Of a stretch of 26,802 bases of DNA, positions 13,769 through 22,736 are shown one piece after another (positions within the stretch are counted from its first letter, which is position 1; each line of letters starts with the position of its first letter). Where the stretch lies: assembly GCF_042432905.1 (NCBI RefSeq), contig NZ_JBHLWI010000024.1:1-26802 (forward strand), read 5' to 3'. The position numbers were made by a program, and so were the translations under genes. Source of the stretch: Fontibacter flavus. GTDB taxonomy: Bacteria; Bacteroidota; Bacteroidia; Cytophagales; Cyclobacteriaceae. The notes under the pieces were generated by a model. It was given only the letters and a program-made list of their open reading frames with translations, did no database searches and had not been told where the DNA came from.

Positions 13769-15112
13769 ATGGAACAGTTGGAAAGAAAGGTTTCCTTATT
13801 TTTGAGTATGTTCCATCATACTTTAGCATCCAAAACCTACGAACTGATCACTGATGAAGGAGAAGAACGGGCCTGTGAGGCCATTTCAGAAAGGGCCTGT
13901 AAGGAAACTCCCGGGAATTTTTTCAAAAATGTCTTCAGCGGTTCCTTATCTAAGTTAGCTGAACAGTTAGTCAGTCCAGGTACTACTTTGCCTTGGATTT
14001 TAGCCGCATTAGGTGTTCCAAATCTCTTTACTGGAGCTTTGGTGCCTATTAAAGATGCAGGCTCTTTATTGCCACAGCTGTTTGTTTCTGCAAAAATTAG
14101 GGCTTATGCCATCAGGAAGTGGTTTTGGGTTATCCCTGCCTTGATACAGGCTATGTCTTTAGCGGCAATGGCATTTGTGGTTTTGGGGACTGAAGGGAAA
14201 ACAGCGGGGATTTTGATTTTGAGCCTACTGTTAATTTTTAGTTTGGCCAGTGGTGTAGCGAGCATAAGTTTTAAGGATGTAGTGGGGAAGACGATTCCTA
14301 AAGGTAAGCGGGGTCAGCTATTGGCCATGCGAGCCACCCTAGGAGGTGTTTTGACTTTGGCTTCTGGGGTATTTATCCTTCAGGATCTGGAAGGAGGCCA
14401 GGATCAAAATATGTTGTTTTGGCTGGTGATGGCTGGAGCATTGCTTTGGGTGCTTTCTGCTTTTCTATTTGCTTTGATAGCTGAGGAAAAGGGAGCCACA
14501 GAGGGAGGTAGGACACCTGTCAAGGAGCTCAAAAATGCCTGGAAATTTTGGAAAGAAGACAGCAACTTGAGAAGGTTTATTTTTACCAGAGGATTTCTGA
14601 TGGCGATTCCTTTGGCACAGCCTTTTTTCGTAGTCTTGGGAAAGGATGAATTAGGAAGTGAGCTCGATAATCTAGGTATTATGGTGATTGCTGCCGGCAT
14701 TGCCAATATTGTGAGCAGTCCTTTTTGGGGACGGTTTGCAGATCATTCCAGTCGTAACTTAATGGTATGGGTATCCATTCTGGGAATGGTCAATATTTCG
14801 CTGATGGCCTTGTTTCCTTTTTGGCCGGATAGTTTGCAGAATATTTATGTTTTTGCAGCCCTTTTCCTGATTCAGGTGATGGCCCATGGAGGTGCCCGAC
14901 TGAGTAGGAAGACCTACCTCGTTGATTTTGCTCCAGAGAAGGAAAGGCCGCTTTATGTGTCCCTTTCCAATACCATGATCGGAGTATTTACGTTGCTTGC
15001 TGCGGGATTAGGAAGCTTATCGTCATTGTTTGGAGTACAGGCGATGTTGTCTGTTTTCGTTGCATTGTTGGGAATTGGACTGTTCTTAGCTTTTAGATTG
15101 AAGGAAGTATAA
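13769..15112 (+). CDS. MFS transporter
   Basis: From ATG 13769 the protein has 447 residues; a TTG at 13730 would add 13 residues and overlap the preceding gene by four bases. A short N-terminal soluble stretch with 'ERACKETPGNFF' precedes 'GSLSKLAEQLVSPGTTLPWI', the first of about 12 hydrophobic segments. The loops 'KDVVGKTIPKGKRGQLLAMRA' (in the first half) and 'GRFADHSSR' (second half, comparable to the MFS G-R-x-x-D-R signature) mark the two halves. Substrate unknown. The MFS group with this N-terminus is common in Bacteroidota and Proteobacteria but uncharacterised as far as I know. It follows the broken HTH membrane gene closely, so the two were probably co-transcribed. It is convergent with menD, 28 bases apart. 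Confidence 0.88.
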   Translation: MEQLERKVSLFLSMFHHTLASKTYELITDEGEERACEAISERACKETPGNFFKNVFSGSLSKLAEQLVSPGTTLPWILAALGVPNLFTGALVPIKDAGSLLPQLFVSAKIRAYAIRKWFWVIPALIQAMSLAAMAFVVLGTEGKTAGILILSLLLIFSLASGVASISFKDVVGKTIPKGKRGQLLAMRATLGGVLTLASGVFILQDLEGGQDQNMLFWLVMAGALLWVLSAFLFALIAEEKGATEGGRTPVKELKNAWKFWKEDSNLRRFIFTRGFLMAIPLAQPFFVVLGKDELGSELDNLGIMVIAAGIANIVSSPFWGRFADHSSRNLMVWVSILGMVNISLMALFPFWPDSLQNIYVFAALFLIQVMAHGGARLSRKTYLVDFAPEKERPLYVSLSNTMIGVFTLLAAGLGSLSSLFGVQAMLSVFVALLGIGLFLAFRLKEV

Positions 15113-15140
15113 ATTTATTATTGCCTTCCGAATGCATTAA

Positions 15141-16814
15141 TCATAAAAGATTCTGCACTTGAGATTTCACCCATTTTAAAATCTCTGCATTTTTAGGGCT
15201 TTCTGTTTTGATTTCAAGTATTTTTGGAAATGGACTTGCGCCAAAAAAATGATTCAAGGCAATATTCAGTTCATCTTCTTTCTCGACCAAATGATACTCC
15301 ATATTGAACTCTGCGGCTAGGTTTTTGGCAGATAAACTTTGATTTGTTTCAAAAAACTCCTCGAGTTCGGGTTGTCTGGCGGGTCCATCGATCAGCCTGA
15401 AAATTCCACCAGCATGGTTATTGAGCAAGACGATTCTTAGGTTATTCATCGGGTAATTATGCCAAAAAGCATTTCTGTCATAGAAAAAAGCCAAATCACC
15501 AGTAAGGATTACAATGGGGTCTTTAGTGGTGAAAGAGCAGCCCACAGCTGTACTATTGCTTCCGTCGATACCGCTTGTTCCTCTGTTACAAATGATTTCT
15601 TGATTCCGCAGACCAAGAAAATTCACATATCGTACAGACATGCTGTTGGCCAAGTGGATTTTTGCATGATCTGGCGTTACAGTAAGAACTTTGGAAATAG
15701 CTTTGTATTCTCCGAATTCAGCAGCTCTTAGAGTTTCAAGGAGGTTCTTTTTTACCAAATCATTCAAAGTCTTCCAGCGATTCACATAGTCCTGATTTTT
15801 TGCCAGGTTTTGATTTAAGAAACGTAAAAAGTTTTTAGGGTCAATATTGATGATGGTAGTCAATGATTGATAGGTGTCGGGACTATAGCCCGCAATTTGA
15901 ACATGCCAGTGTGCTGCAGGATTATTCCGCAAGAACAACTTGAGGCTTTTAGAAATGATGGATTTCCCAAAAGAAATAATTAGATCTGGCTTAAGCTGCT
16001 GTTGAACTGAAGCATTACCAATAAAGTGGTCGTGAAATGAAATGGTATGCGCTGACTGTAAGTTGGAAATGGTGTCGGTAACTACTACAGCTTTGCCATC
16101 AGATGCAAGTATGTTAATCGTTGCCTGCAATTCCGAATCCGGCCTTTGTTGTCCAGGGACAATCAGGATGTTTTGATAGACTTTTAGTTTATCGCGAAGC
16201 TGGGTTTCCAGAATTGGAGAAATATAGGTCTCAGATGCCAAGACCTCAATGTTTTTTACAGGCTTGAATTCAAATTGCTCTCCCACTTCCGGGTAGAAGG
16301 GTTCTCTAAGCGGAATATTGAGGTGTACTGGTCCAGGGGGATACTGATTGGCCAAATTGATGGCTTCGTTGACGATGCGTTGGGCATGCCATACTTTATC
16401 AACGTGACTGAATTCATCCGGGAAGTCAAAAGATCTCTTTACATGTTTACCATAAATTTGTGGTTGACGAATAGTCTGACCATCCCATTGGTCAATCCAT
16501 TCAGCCGGTCTATCCGCTGTGATTACAAGTAGTGGGATTTGCTGAAAATAGGCCTCTGCCACAGCAGGCGCATAGTTATAAGCGGCAGAACCAGAAGTAC
16601 AAACCAAAACCACAGGTTGCTCCAGTTGTTGGGCCATTCCTAATGCTATAAATGCCGCTGTTCTTTCGTCTGATATCGTCCTGCAATGAATTTCGGGATG
16701 TCTGGCAAAGGCTAAGGTGATAGGCGCACACCTCGACCCAGGAGATAGGATAGCATTTTTGATGCCTTTTTGGGCACAGAGAGATACTAAATCTAATATA
16801 GGCTGTATGACCAA
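15141..16814 (-). CDS. menD: 2-succinyl-5-enolpyruvyl-6-hydroxy-3-cyclohexene-1-carboxylate synthase (MenD)
   Basis: Thiamine-diphosphate enzyme of menaquinone synthesis: condenses isochorismate with 2-oxoglutarate to SEPHCHC. 557 residues, normal length. The N-terminal domain has 'SPGSR' (24-28) and E50 in SDERTAAF, the glutamate that activates thiamine diphosphate. The C-terminal cofactor domain has 'LTGDLAFFYDRNAF' followed by 'LNNHAGGIF', the metal-diphosphate motif. Its start codon is two bases downstream of the menF stop, so the two are coupled. Last gene of the operon thioesterase-menF-menD; menB, menC and menE are not in the window. Confidence 0.97.
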   Translation of the reverse strand: MVIQPILDLVSLCAQKGIKNAILSPGSRCAPITLAFARHPEIHCRTISDERTAAFIALGMAQQLEQPVVLVCTSGSAAYNYAPAVAEAYFQQIPLLVITADRPAEWIDQWDGQTIRQPQIYGKHVKRSFDFPDEFSHVDKVWHAQRIVNEAINLANQYPPGPVHLNIPLREPFYPEVGEQFEFKPVKNIEVLASETYISPILETQLRDKLKVYQNILIVPGQQRPDSELQATINILASDGKAVVVTDTISNLQSAHTISFHDHFIGNASVQQQLKPDLIISFGKSIISKSLKLFLRNNPAAHWHVQIAGYSPDTYQSLTTIINIDPKNFLRFLNQNLAKNQDYVNRWKTLNDLVKKNLLETLRAAEFGEYKAISKVLTVTPDHAKIHLANSMSVRYVNFLGLRNQEIICNRGTSGIDGSNSTAVGCSFTTKDPIVILTGDLAFFYDRNAFWHNYPMNNLRIVLLNNHAGGIFRLIDGPARQPELEEFFETNQSLSAKNLAAEFNMEYHLVEKEDELNIALNHFFGASPFPKILEIKTESPKNAEILKWVKSQVQNLL

Positions 16815-16816
16815 GG

Positions 16817-18025
16817 TTAGTTTTTCAGGTTAAGGTGTCTACCGATAATTTCACATTTCATTTCCGTCTCTTCCCATTCTTTTTCAGGGTCAGAATCTGA
16901 AGTAACGCCGGCACCTGCATAAAGTAATGCAGCCCCTTCAGTAATCTGTGCGGTTCTGAGATTGACATAGATGGAGGTTTCCCCTTCGATATTTACTGGG
17001 CCTATAAAGCCGGCAAAAAGAGAACGGTCAAATTTTTCATTCTCATTTAGAAAATCAAAAGCTTCTTGTCTTGGCATGCCACAGACGGCGGAAGTTGGAT
17101 GTAGCAATTCCAGCATAACAGAACCCAATTGAGGGAAGTTGGTAGCTTTCATATTTACCTTGAAATCAGACCTTAGGTGCAGCAGATTTCCAGCCACAAC
17201 AGTTTTCGGGCCAATTTCCTCATATTCTCTGAGTCTGATTTTTTTGAAGCAGTCTACAATATATCTGGAAACCAATGCCTGTTCTTCAATTTCCTTCTGT
17301 GTCCACGCAGCATTTTTTAGGGGATTGTCTCCCTGTGCTTTCTGAGTTCCTGCTAAAGACATGGTATAGAATTGATCTCCCTTTGTCTGAATCAACACCT
17401 CTGGAGAAGCTCCTATCCAGGTTCCTACTTCAGGAAGATGAAAGAAATTGATAAAGGCATTAGGATATGAATCCAAGAGACTTTTGATGGATTTTATCAG
17501 GTCAAAATGCTCATTGAGTGAGATCTTTTTCAGTTTGGCAGGCACAATCTTGTTCAATTGTCTCTCCTCTATTGCCTTGATTCCCATTTTCACCAAATTA
17601 ATAAATTCTTCCTTGCTGCACTCAAAATCTTTTCTGGAATTGAACTCTGCTTTGGTATTCTTGAGGAAATAGGATTGGATTAATTCTTTGGCTTCCTCAG
17701 CAGTTTTGAAATTTGTCTTGATGTCAGGAACGGGTAGTTTATCGGCTGCAAGAAGATCAATCTTGAAATACTCAGTGGCTTCCAAGAAATATGCTTTTCT
17801 GTCTTTTTGATCCACAAATGGATGGATGATAAATCCTGGAATCAATTCTTCTATCTGAGGAGAAATTCTTTTTACTTTCCCGGTTTTATCAATCAGGATC
17901 TGTAAAAATTGGGAATTAGGTTTTCTCCAAACGGCAAACTGATGGCCGTCCAAAAGAAGCTCAGCAAAAAGATGAGCAAGGTAGTTTTCCAAACTGACGG
18001 TATGTTGATCAAGGGCGACCTGCAT
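16817..18025 (-). CDS. menF: Isochorismate synthase (MenF)
   Basis: Converts chorismate to isochorismate, the entry step of menaquinone synthesis. 402 residues. The chorismate-binding fold is recognisable from 'GTWIGASPEVLIQ', 'MSLAGTQKAQ', 'ELLHPTSAVCGMPR', 'FAGFIGPV' and 'LYAGAGVTSDSDPEKEWEET', which contain the Mg2+-binding glutamates. K159 in LNKIVPAK is in the position of the catalytic base that adds water at C2. Because menD is adjacent, the menaquinone assignment is preferred over siderophore EntC. It lies between the thioesterase (2-base gap) and menD (2-base gap), in one transcription unit. Confidence 0.95.
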   Translation of the reverse strand: MQVALDQHTVSLENYLAHLFAELLLDGHQFAVWRKPNSQFLQILIDKTGKVKRISPQIEELIPGFIIHPFVDQKDRKAYFLEATEYFKIDLLAADKLPVPDIKTNFKTAEEAKELIQSYFLKNTKAEFNSRKDFECSKEEFINLVKMGIKAIEERQLNKIVPAKLKKISLNEHFDLIKSIKSLLDSYPNAFINFFHLPEVGTWIGASPEVLIQTKGDQFYTMSLAGTQKAQGDNPLKNAAWTQKEIEEQALVSRYIVDCFKKIRLREYEEIGPKTVVAGNLLHLRSDFKVNMKATNFPQLGSVMLELLHPTSAVCGMPRQEAFDFLNENEKFDRSLFAGFIGPVNIEGETSIYVNLRTAQITEGAALLYAGAGVTSDSDPEKEWEETEMKCEIIGRHLNLKN

Positions 18026-18027
18026 GT

Positions 18028-18450
18028 TTATTTCTTATCGATGACAGCCATGGTGATTCTGCTGATACAGCTTAATTCTCCAGATTCTGTGTAGATTTTA
18101 ATTTCCCAAATTTGTGTCTTTTTACCAATATGAATAGGTTTGGTAATGCCTCTCACCAGTCCCTCTTTGACAGATTTGATATGATTGGCGTTGATTTCCA
18201 AACCAACACAATATTGCTTTTCCGAGTTTACAGTAAGCGAAGCTGCTACACTTCCCAGAGTTTCAGCCAAAACGACATTGGCTCCTCCATGTAACAGGCC
18301 AAGGGGCTGTTTGGTTCTGTAATCAACAGGCATTGTGGCCTCGAGAAAGTCTTCACCGATTTTGGTAAACTTAATATCCAAAAAGTCCGTCATGGTGTTC
18401 TTGCCCCAGTCATTGAGGGTGTCTACACGAAGGTTTGGGGGAAATATCAT
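18028..18450 (-). CDS. Hotdog-fold PaaI/MenI-like thioesterase
   Basis: 140 residues of the 4HBT superfamily: 'QPLGLLHGGANVVLAETLGS' carries H54-G-G and the catalytic E63, with 'VGLEINANHIK' as the following core strand. Being the first gene of an operon with menF and menD, with 2-base spacing, it is probably the 1,4-dihydroxy-2-naphthoyl-CoA hydrolase (MenI) of the same pathway, though many such proteins are called PaaI or YbgC-like. ATG 18450 gives a 19-residue lead-in before M20; this longer form fits relatives that carry a short helix before 'LGI-F'. The predicted promoter is at 18489-18496. Confidence 0.87.
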   Translation of the reverse strand: MIFPPNLRVDTLNDWGKNTMTDFLDIKFTKIGEDFLEATMPVDYRTKQPLGLLHGGANVVLAETLGSVAASLTVNSEKQYCVGLEINANHIKSVKEGLVRGITKPIHIGKKTQIWEIKIYTESGELSCISRITMAVIDKK

Positions 18451-18488
18451 GGATTATGAGATAAAAGCTTTTTCTTTGAAGTTCGAAA

Positions 18489-18496
18489 CAAAAATA
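18489..18496 (-). promoter_or_regulatory. Predicted -7 element of the thioesterase-menF-menD operon
   Basis: On the minus strand this reads TATTTTTG, an exact match to TAnnTTTG, 38 bases before the thioesterase ATG. It falls in the 53-base gap shared with the divergent histidine phosphatase gene. No good TTG-type -33 element is seen at the usual distance, so this rests on the -7 alone. Confidence 0.45.
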
Positions 18497-18503
18497 GAGA
18501 ATC

Positions 18504-19133
18504 TTGCTAAGGAAAAAAATATACCTCGTCAGACATGGGCAGACTGACTATAACTTAAGGGGCGTGGTACAGGGTAGTGGAATAGATGCTTCATTAAATA
18601 GGAATGGCCAGAGACAGACGCAGGCATTTTTTGATCGATATCGGGACATCCCTTTTGACAAAGTATTTTATACAGGACTACAAAGGACCAAGCAGTCGGT
18701 ACAGGGATTTTTGGATCTTGGTATTGCGAATGAGGCAGTTCCTGAACTCAATGAAATAAGTTGGGGAAGGTATGAAGGTGTTCCCATGACACCGGAAGAA
18801 AATAAATACTACCAGTACATGTTGGAGAGATGGGCTTCAGGAGATCTGGAATTTGCAATTGAAGGGGGAGAAAGTCCCATTCTAGTAGCTAAAAGGCTCA
18901 AAAAAGGTATTGATCATATTCTTTCCCAGCCGGGGGAATTGTTTTTGATCTGCATGCATGGTAGGGCAATGCGTATTTTGATCAGTGTGCTGTTGGGATA
19001 TGATTTAAGGTATATGGATATATTCAAGCATCAAAATCTTGGCTTGTATATTCTGCAACAAGATGAATTAGGAACTTTTAAAATTGAAAAATTTAATAGT
19101 GGCGAACACCTTAAGGACTTGGTGCTGTTTTAA
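18504..19133 (+). CDS. Histidine phosphatase (phosphoglycerate-mutase-like)
   Basis: 209 residues. The catalytic 'LVRHGQTDYN' motif holds R10-H11-G12, with H11 as the phosphate acceptor. R61 (GLQRTKQS), E84 (LNEISWGRYEG) and H152 (ICMHGRAMR) complete the phosphate pocket. This branch includes cofactor-dependent mutase relatives and broad phosphatases (CobC/PhoE-like); the substrate is not readable. TTG 18504 is the start: an in-frame TAG lies at 18495-18497 and no ATG precedes the catalytic motif. It is divergent from the men operon, and its 3' end overlaps the convergent secreted-protein gene by 23 bases. Confidence 0.9.
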   Translation: MLRKKIYLVRHGQTDYNLRGVVQGSGIDASLNRNGQRQTQAFFDRYRDIPFDKVFYTGLQRTKQSVQGFLDLGIANEAVPELNEISWGRYEGVPMTPEENKYYQYMLERWASGDLEFAIEGGESPILVAKRLKKGIDHILSQPGELFLICMHGRAMRILISVLLGYDLRYMDIFKHQNLGLYILQQDELGTFKIEKFNSGEHLKDLVLF

Positions 19134-19530
19134 GAGGCTTGTTTTTTTTGTTCTTTTGGTTTTTATCATCAAATGCCATCAAAAGGTGCTGATAGGTGTT
19201 TTTGGATTCATCCAAGTTAATGATTTTCAAGGCTACTTCCTGAAGGGGGACAATAGTTTTGTTGTTGATCCTGATAAACATGTCTCCCAATTGACATTCA
19301 TCAATATTGCCTTTTGGAACTTTGACGATTATGGCTGCGTCAGAATTTCCTGAATAGGATTTTGTTTTAAATAGATTGAGCAAACTCAATTCAATATATG
19401 CGGGACTTGTCCGCAGTTGTTTCAATTCTGATTTATCAAAGAGAATTAAAAATGTATCCCCATCTGAGTCTTTGGCATGGCTCAGAGAGGTTAAAAACAA
19501 AAAGAATAAAGCGAATAATGTTCTCTTCAT
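19111..19530 (-). CDS. Small secreted protein of unknown function
   Basis: 139 residues with a clear Sec signal peptide (MKR, hydrophobic 4-15, cleavage after SHA at 19), then a compact soluble domain and a lysine/asparagine-rich tail after residue ~120. I do not recognise the family. The middle part 'QLGDMFIRINNKTIVPLQEV' is faintly like the ligand-groove region of a PDZ domain, but the domain would be far too short, so no such claim is made. It converges with and overlaps the histidine phosphatase by 23 bases. The 200 bases upstream hold no other gene. Confidence 0.7.
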   Translation of the reverse strand: MKRTLFALFFLFLTSLSHAKDSDGDTFLILFDKSELKQLRTSPAYIELSLLNLFKTKSYSGNSDAAIIVKVPKGNIDECQLGDMFIRINNKTIVPLQEVALKIINLDESKNTYQHLLMAFDDKNQKNKKNKPLKTAPSP

Positions 19531-19730
19531 AACTGAAATCTATGAAAAGAAAACGAATGAAGCAACAATAAGGTTTGTTTAAATTTTTTAAAAGTGGATT
19601 TTAAAAGCTGTTTATGCTTTCGGTTTTCTTTTCAAAAAAAAGATTATTTGATGCCTGAGATATAGCGCTAAGTGTTTTTGTTCGAGCCTCAAGGCAAAGA
19701 TTAATAGGGTTGTAGTATGGGGGTAATTCA

Positions 19731-19760
19731 AAAAAAAAAGCCCGAATAAATCGGGCTTTT
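19731..19760 (-). terminator. Intrinsic terminator of the nif3-like / zinc-ribbon operon
   Basis: AAAAGCCCGA (19736-19745) pairs perfectly with TCGGGCTTTT (19751-19760) around a 5-base loop, and the plus-strand A-run from 19730 gives a U-run on the minus-strand transcript. It begins 11 bases after the zinc-ribbon stop codon. With A/T runs on both sides it could also work in the plus direction. Confidence 0.9.
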
Positions 19761-19770
19761 GTGAAATTAT

Positions 19771-20535
19771 TTAAGCTCTGCTTCTTTTTTTCTTGGTGAT
19801 ATCCTCTTCGATCTCGTCTTCAACTCCAGCGAAAATTCTACCACAATGTTCGCAGACAATCAGTTTTTTCTTTTCTCTGATATCAGCTTGTCTTTGAGGG
19901 GGAACGATATTAAAGCATCCTCCACACGCTCCTCTTTTGACCATTACTACTGCAAGTCCGTTTTTGGCATTGGTACGGATTTTAGCATAAGATTTTGTAA
20001 GCCTGTCTTCTATTTTTTTAAGCGCTTTTTCTCTGTCTGCTTTGAGTTTGCTCTCTTCATTCTCGCTTTCCGAAACAATGGTTTTGAGCTCATCCTGTTT
20101 GGTTGAAAGGTCTTTTTGTCTTTCTTTCAAATGGTCTTTTAACTCTTCAACATCCTTGTTTTTGTTCTCGATTTTAGACTGAGATTCACCGATTTTCTTT
20201 TTAGAAACCTGGATCTCCAAATCCTGCAGTTCCAATTCCTTGGTGATGGCGTCATACTCCCTGTTGTTTCTGACATTCATCTGCTGCTCTTGGTATTTTT
20301 TGATCAGCTTCTCAGATTCTTTGATGTTCTCTTTGAATTTTTTGATATCCTCTTCCAACGAAGCAATGTCATGATTGAATTTTTCCAATCTTGTTTCGTA
20401 TCCTGCTATCTCATCTTCAAGGTCTTGAACTTCTTCTGGAAGGGCTCCTCTAACTTTAAAAATCGCATCGAGTCTGGAATCTATTTTCTGAAGGTTTAAT
20501 AAGGCTTCAAGCTTTTGTGCAACTGTACTTTCCAT
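19771..20535 (-). CDS. Zinc-ribbon coiled-coil protein (CT398-like, zf-RING_7)
   Basis: 254 residues: a long alpha-helical coiled coil rich in Lys and Glu (about 30-180) followed by a C4 zinc ribbon with C204-G-G-C207 and C228-E-H-C231, then an acidic/basic tail. This is the architecture of the widespread 'zinc ribbon domain-containing / C4-type zinc ribbon' proteins (PF02591; Chlamydia CT398 is the structural example), proposed to act in transcription or secretion but not settled. It starts 3 bases downstream of the Nif3-like gene's stop codon, a pairing conserved in many bacteria. Confidence 0.9.
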   Translation of the reverse strand: MESTVAQKLEALLNLQKIDSRLDAIFKVRGALPEEVQDLEDEIAGYETRLEKFNHDIASLEEDIKKFKENIKESEKLIKKYQEQQMNVRNNREYDAITKELELQDLEIQVSKKKIGESQSKIENKNKDVEELKDHLKERQKDLSTKQDELKTIVSESENEESKLKADREKALKKIEDRLTKSYAKIRTNAKNGLAVVMVKRGACGGCFNIVPPQRQADIREKKKLIVCEHCGRIFAGVEDEIEEDITKKKRSRA

Positions 20536-20538
20536 GTA

Positions 20539-21639
20539 CTATAGGTAAGTTATGGGATTCGTAACTACTTTTGTCAAATAGAGTGCAATATTAGTAAATT
20601 TTTGCGACAATATCTCTCCAAGTAATTCTTTTGTGAAAATTTCACTTTCGTAATGCCCTATATCGCATATAACTAATTGATTTTCAGCATCAAAGAATTC
20701 ATGGTATTTGACGTCCGAAGTGATGAAAAAATCTGCCCCTGATTTTTTTGCATGATTCAGTAAAAAAATCCCGGCTCCACCACATACAGCCACCTTTTTT
20801 ACAGGCTTTGTTAAAAGTGCAGTGTGCTTGATGGTATTCAGTTGCATGGATTTTTTGAGATGACTTAAAAATTCATTTTCATCCATCGAGTAAGGAAGGT
20901 CACCGACCATACCTGCACCAACTGTTTGATTTTCATTTTCAAGTTTTTGAAGGTAATAAGCAACTTCCTCATAAGGATGTGCGGCTTTTAAACTGGTTAA
21001 AACTTTGTTCTCCAAAAAGCCGGGCAATATTACCTCTATTTTGATTTCTTCTTCCCTGTGTGCTGTTCCTTTTTCACCAAGATAAGGATTGGCTTTATCA
21101 GAGGGTGTGTATGTACCGGTTCCTTCTGTTAAAAAGCTGCAATCTGTATATTCTCCTATTTGCCCTGCACCAGCTTTAAAGAGCGCATTCATGACTTTTT
21201 CGGCTGCATCCTGTGGCGCGAAAGTCACCAGTTTTGAAAGCATTTCTTTTTTAGGGTGTAAGATTTTTGTGTTGACCAGTCCAAGTTTTTCACTTATTTT
21301 TTGATTGACACCATGCGATACATGGTCCAAATTGGTATGAATGGCATAGATGGCTATGTCGTTTTTGATGGCCTTGATGACGGTCCTCTCCACATAATTT
21401 CTACCGGTAAGACTTTTGAGTCCCTTAAATACAATAGGATGGTGTGCCACAATCAAATTGCATCCCAAATCAATTGCCTCTTCTACAACTGCCTCAGTCA
21501 CATCCAAAGTACAGAGAATGCCTTTCACTTCATCATCTGGGTTTCCTGTGATCAATTGGGCGTTGTCATAAGACTCCTGATAGGCGGGTGGAGCAATATT
21601 CTCCAGATAAGAAACTATTTCTCTGATCGTGTAAACCAT
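20539..21639 (-). CDS. Nif3-like dinuclear metal protein (GCH type 2-like / YbgI family)
   Basis: 366 residues, the long form with an inserted PII-like domain (about 130-235). The metal ligands are visible: H66-H67 in VAHHPIVF, H101 and D105 in IHTNLDH, and H329 with E331/E333 in GHYESE near the C-terminus. The family has a conserved di-metal centre but a debated function, so database names such as GTP cyclohydrolase 1 type 2 are not proof of activity. It is in one operon with the zinc-ribbon gene. A predicted -7 element lies at 21659-21666, and lpxK diverges 41 bases away. Confidence 0.93.
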   Translation of the reverse strand: MVYTIREIVSYLENIAPPAYQESYDNAQLITGNPDDEVKGILCTLDVTEAVVEEAIDLGCNLIVAHHPIVFKGLKSLTGRNYVERTVIKAIKNDIAIYAIHTNLDHVSHGVNQKISEKLGLVNTKILHPKKEMLSKLVTFAPQDAAEKVMNALFKAGAGQIGEYTDCSFLTEGTGTYTPSDKANPYLGEKGTAHREEEIKIEVILPGFLENKVLTSLKAAHPYEEVAYYLQKLENENQTVGAGMVGDLPYSMDENEFLSHLKKSMQLNTIKHTALLTKPVKKVAVCGGAGIFLLNHAKKSGADFFITSDVKYHEFFDAENQLVICDIGHYESEIFTKELLGEILSQKFTNIALYLTKVVTNPITYL

Positions 21640-21658
21640 ATTTTTATATTACTTTGTC

Positions 21659-21666
21659 CAAAAATA
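21659..21666 (-). promoter_or_regulatory. Predicted -7 element of the nif3-like operon
   Basis: TATTTTTG on the minus strand, an exact TAnnTTTG match, 19 bases before the Nif3-like ATG and inside the 41-base gap to lpxK. No convincing -33 element is seen. lpxK must use a promoter in the same short gap or within the nif3 5' end. Confidence 0.42.
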
Positions 21667-21680
21667 AAGAAAAATAGCTA

Positions 21681-22736
21681 ATGCGTTGGTACGACCCTTT
21701 GCTTTATCTCTTTGCCTTGCTGTATGATCTTGTTACCTGTGTGCGGAACTGGATGTTTGATACCGGGCTGAAAAGGAGCTTTAATTTTAAAGTGCCGGTC
21801 GTTGTCGTTGGCAATCTTAATCTTGGAGGTTCAGGAAAAACCCCAATGGTGGAATATTTGATTGAATGCTTTCAGGATAAATTTGAGATTGCGACACTAA
21901 GCAGGGGATATGGGCGCAAAACCCGGGGTTTTTTACTGGCTGATCAGGATATGGGACCGAACGAGTTGGGAGATGAGCCTTTTCAGATTTTCACCAAGTA
22001 TGGTAAAAATGTGACAGTCTCGGTAGGTGAAAAAAGAGTGCCGGCAATTCTGGAAATTTTAAGATTAAGGCCTAAGACAAATTTACTTCTTTTGGATGAT
22101 GCCTTTCAGCACAGATATGTCAAGGGCGATTTTTATGTGCTCTTGACCACTTATCAGAAACCCTTCTATAGGGACAATGTTCTCCCTCTTGGAACATTAA
22201 GGGAGCATCCTTCCGGTGCAAAAAGAGCTGATATCGTCATCGTGACCAAATGTCCTTTGGATGTTTCCCATGAAGAAAAAGAATCCATGAAAACACAAAT
22301 TCAGCGGTTTACAAAAGCAGAAGTTGTTTTTGCAGGGATACAATATGGGCAACCTATTGCTGTCAACCCTAAATTTCCTGAGGTAAGAAAAGATGTTGTT
22401 TTGGTGTCTGGAATTGCCAATGACAGGCTTTTTGCTGAAGAGGTGCAAAAACACTTCAATATGCTGCATCGATTATCTTTTCCTGATCACTACCGTTATA
22501 AACTTTCAGATATTAAAAAGATGAGAGAATTGCTCCTTGAATCCAGTTCGGCTATGATCTTAACCACGGAAAAGGATGCTGTTAAACTTAAAAGTGAAGC
22601 TTTCAGTAAATATTTGGAAGATTTTCCGATTTTTGTCTTACCGATTAAGGTAAAATTGGAACAGGATAAGAGCCAATATCTTGATGCTCGGATCAATAAA
22701 ATAATCAAGGATAAAGCCTATATCAGTGAGAGTTAA
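21681..22736 (+). CDS. lpxK: Tetraacyldisaccharide 4'-kinase (LpxK)
   Basis: Phosphorylates the 4' position of the lipid A disaccharide precursor, at the inner face of the inner membrane. 351 residues, the usual length. A hydrophobic N-terminal helix (about 5-22) gives membrane attachment. The P-loop 'GNLNLGGSGKTP' spans 44-55, and 'LLLDDAFQHRYVKGD' holds the conserved D-D-x-F-Q-H signature. 'LREHPSGAKRADIVIVTKCP' and the late 'LTTEKDAVKL' are also typical. First gene of a plus-strand unit with the porin (which starts inside its last codons) and miaE, supporting an envelope role. Confidence 0.96.
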   Translation: MRWYDPLLYLFALLYDLVTCVRNWMFDTGLKRSFNFKVPVVVVGNLNLGGSGKTPMVEYLIECFQDKFEIATLSRGYGRKTRGFLLADQDMGPNELGDEPFQIFTKYGKNVTVSVGEKRVPAILEILRLRPKTNLLLLDDAFQHRYVKGDFYVLLTTYQKPFYRDNVLPLGTLREHPSGAKRADIVIVTKCPLDVSHEEKESMKTQIQRFTKAEVVFAGIQYGQPIAVNPKFPEVRKDVVLVSGIANDRLFAEEVQKHFNMLHRLSFPDHYRYKLSDIKKMRELLLESSSAMILTTEKDAVKLKSEAFSKYLEDFPIFVLPIKVKLEQDKSQYLDARINKIIKDKAYISES

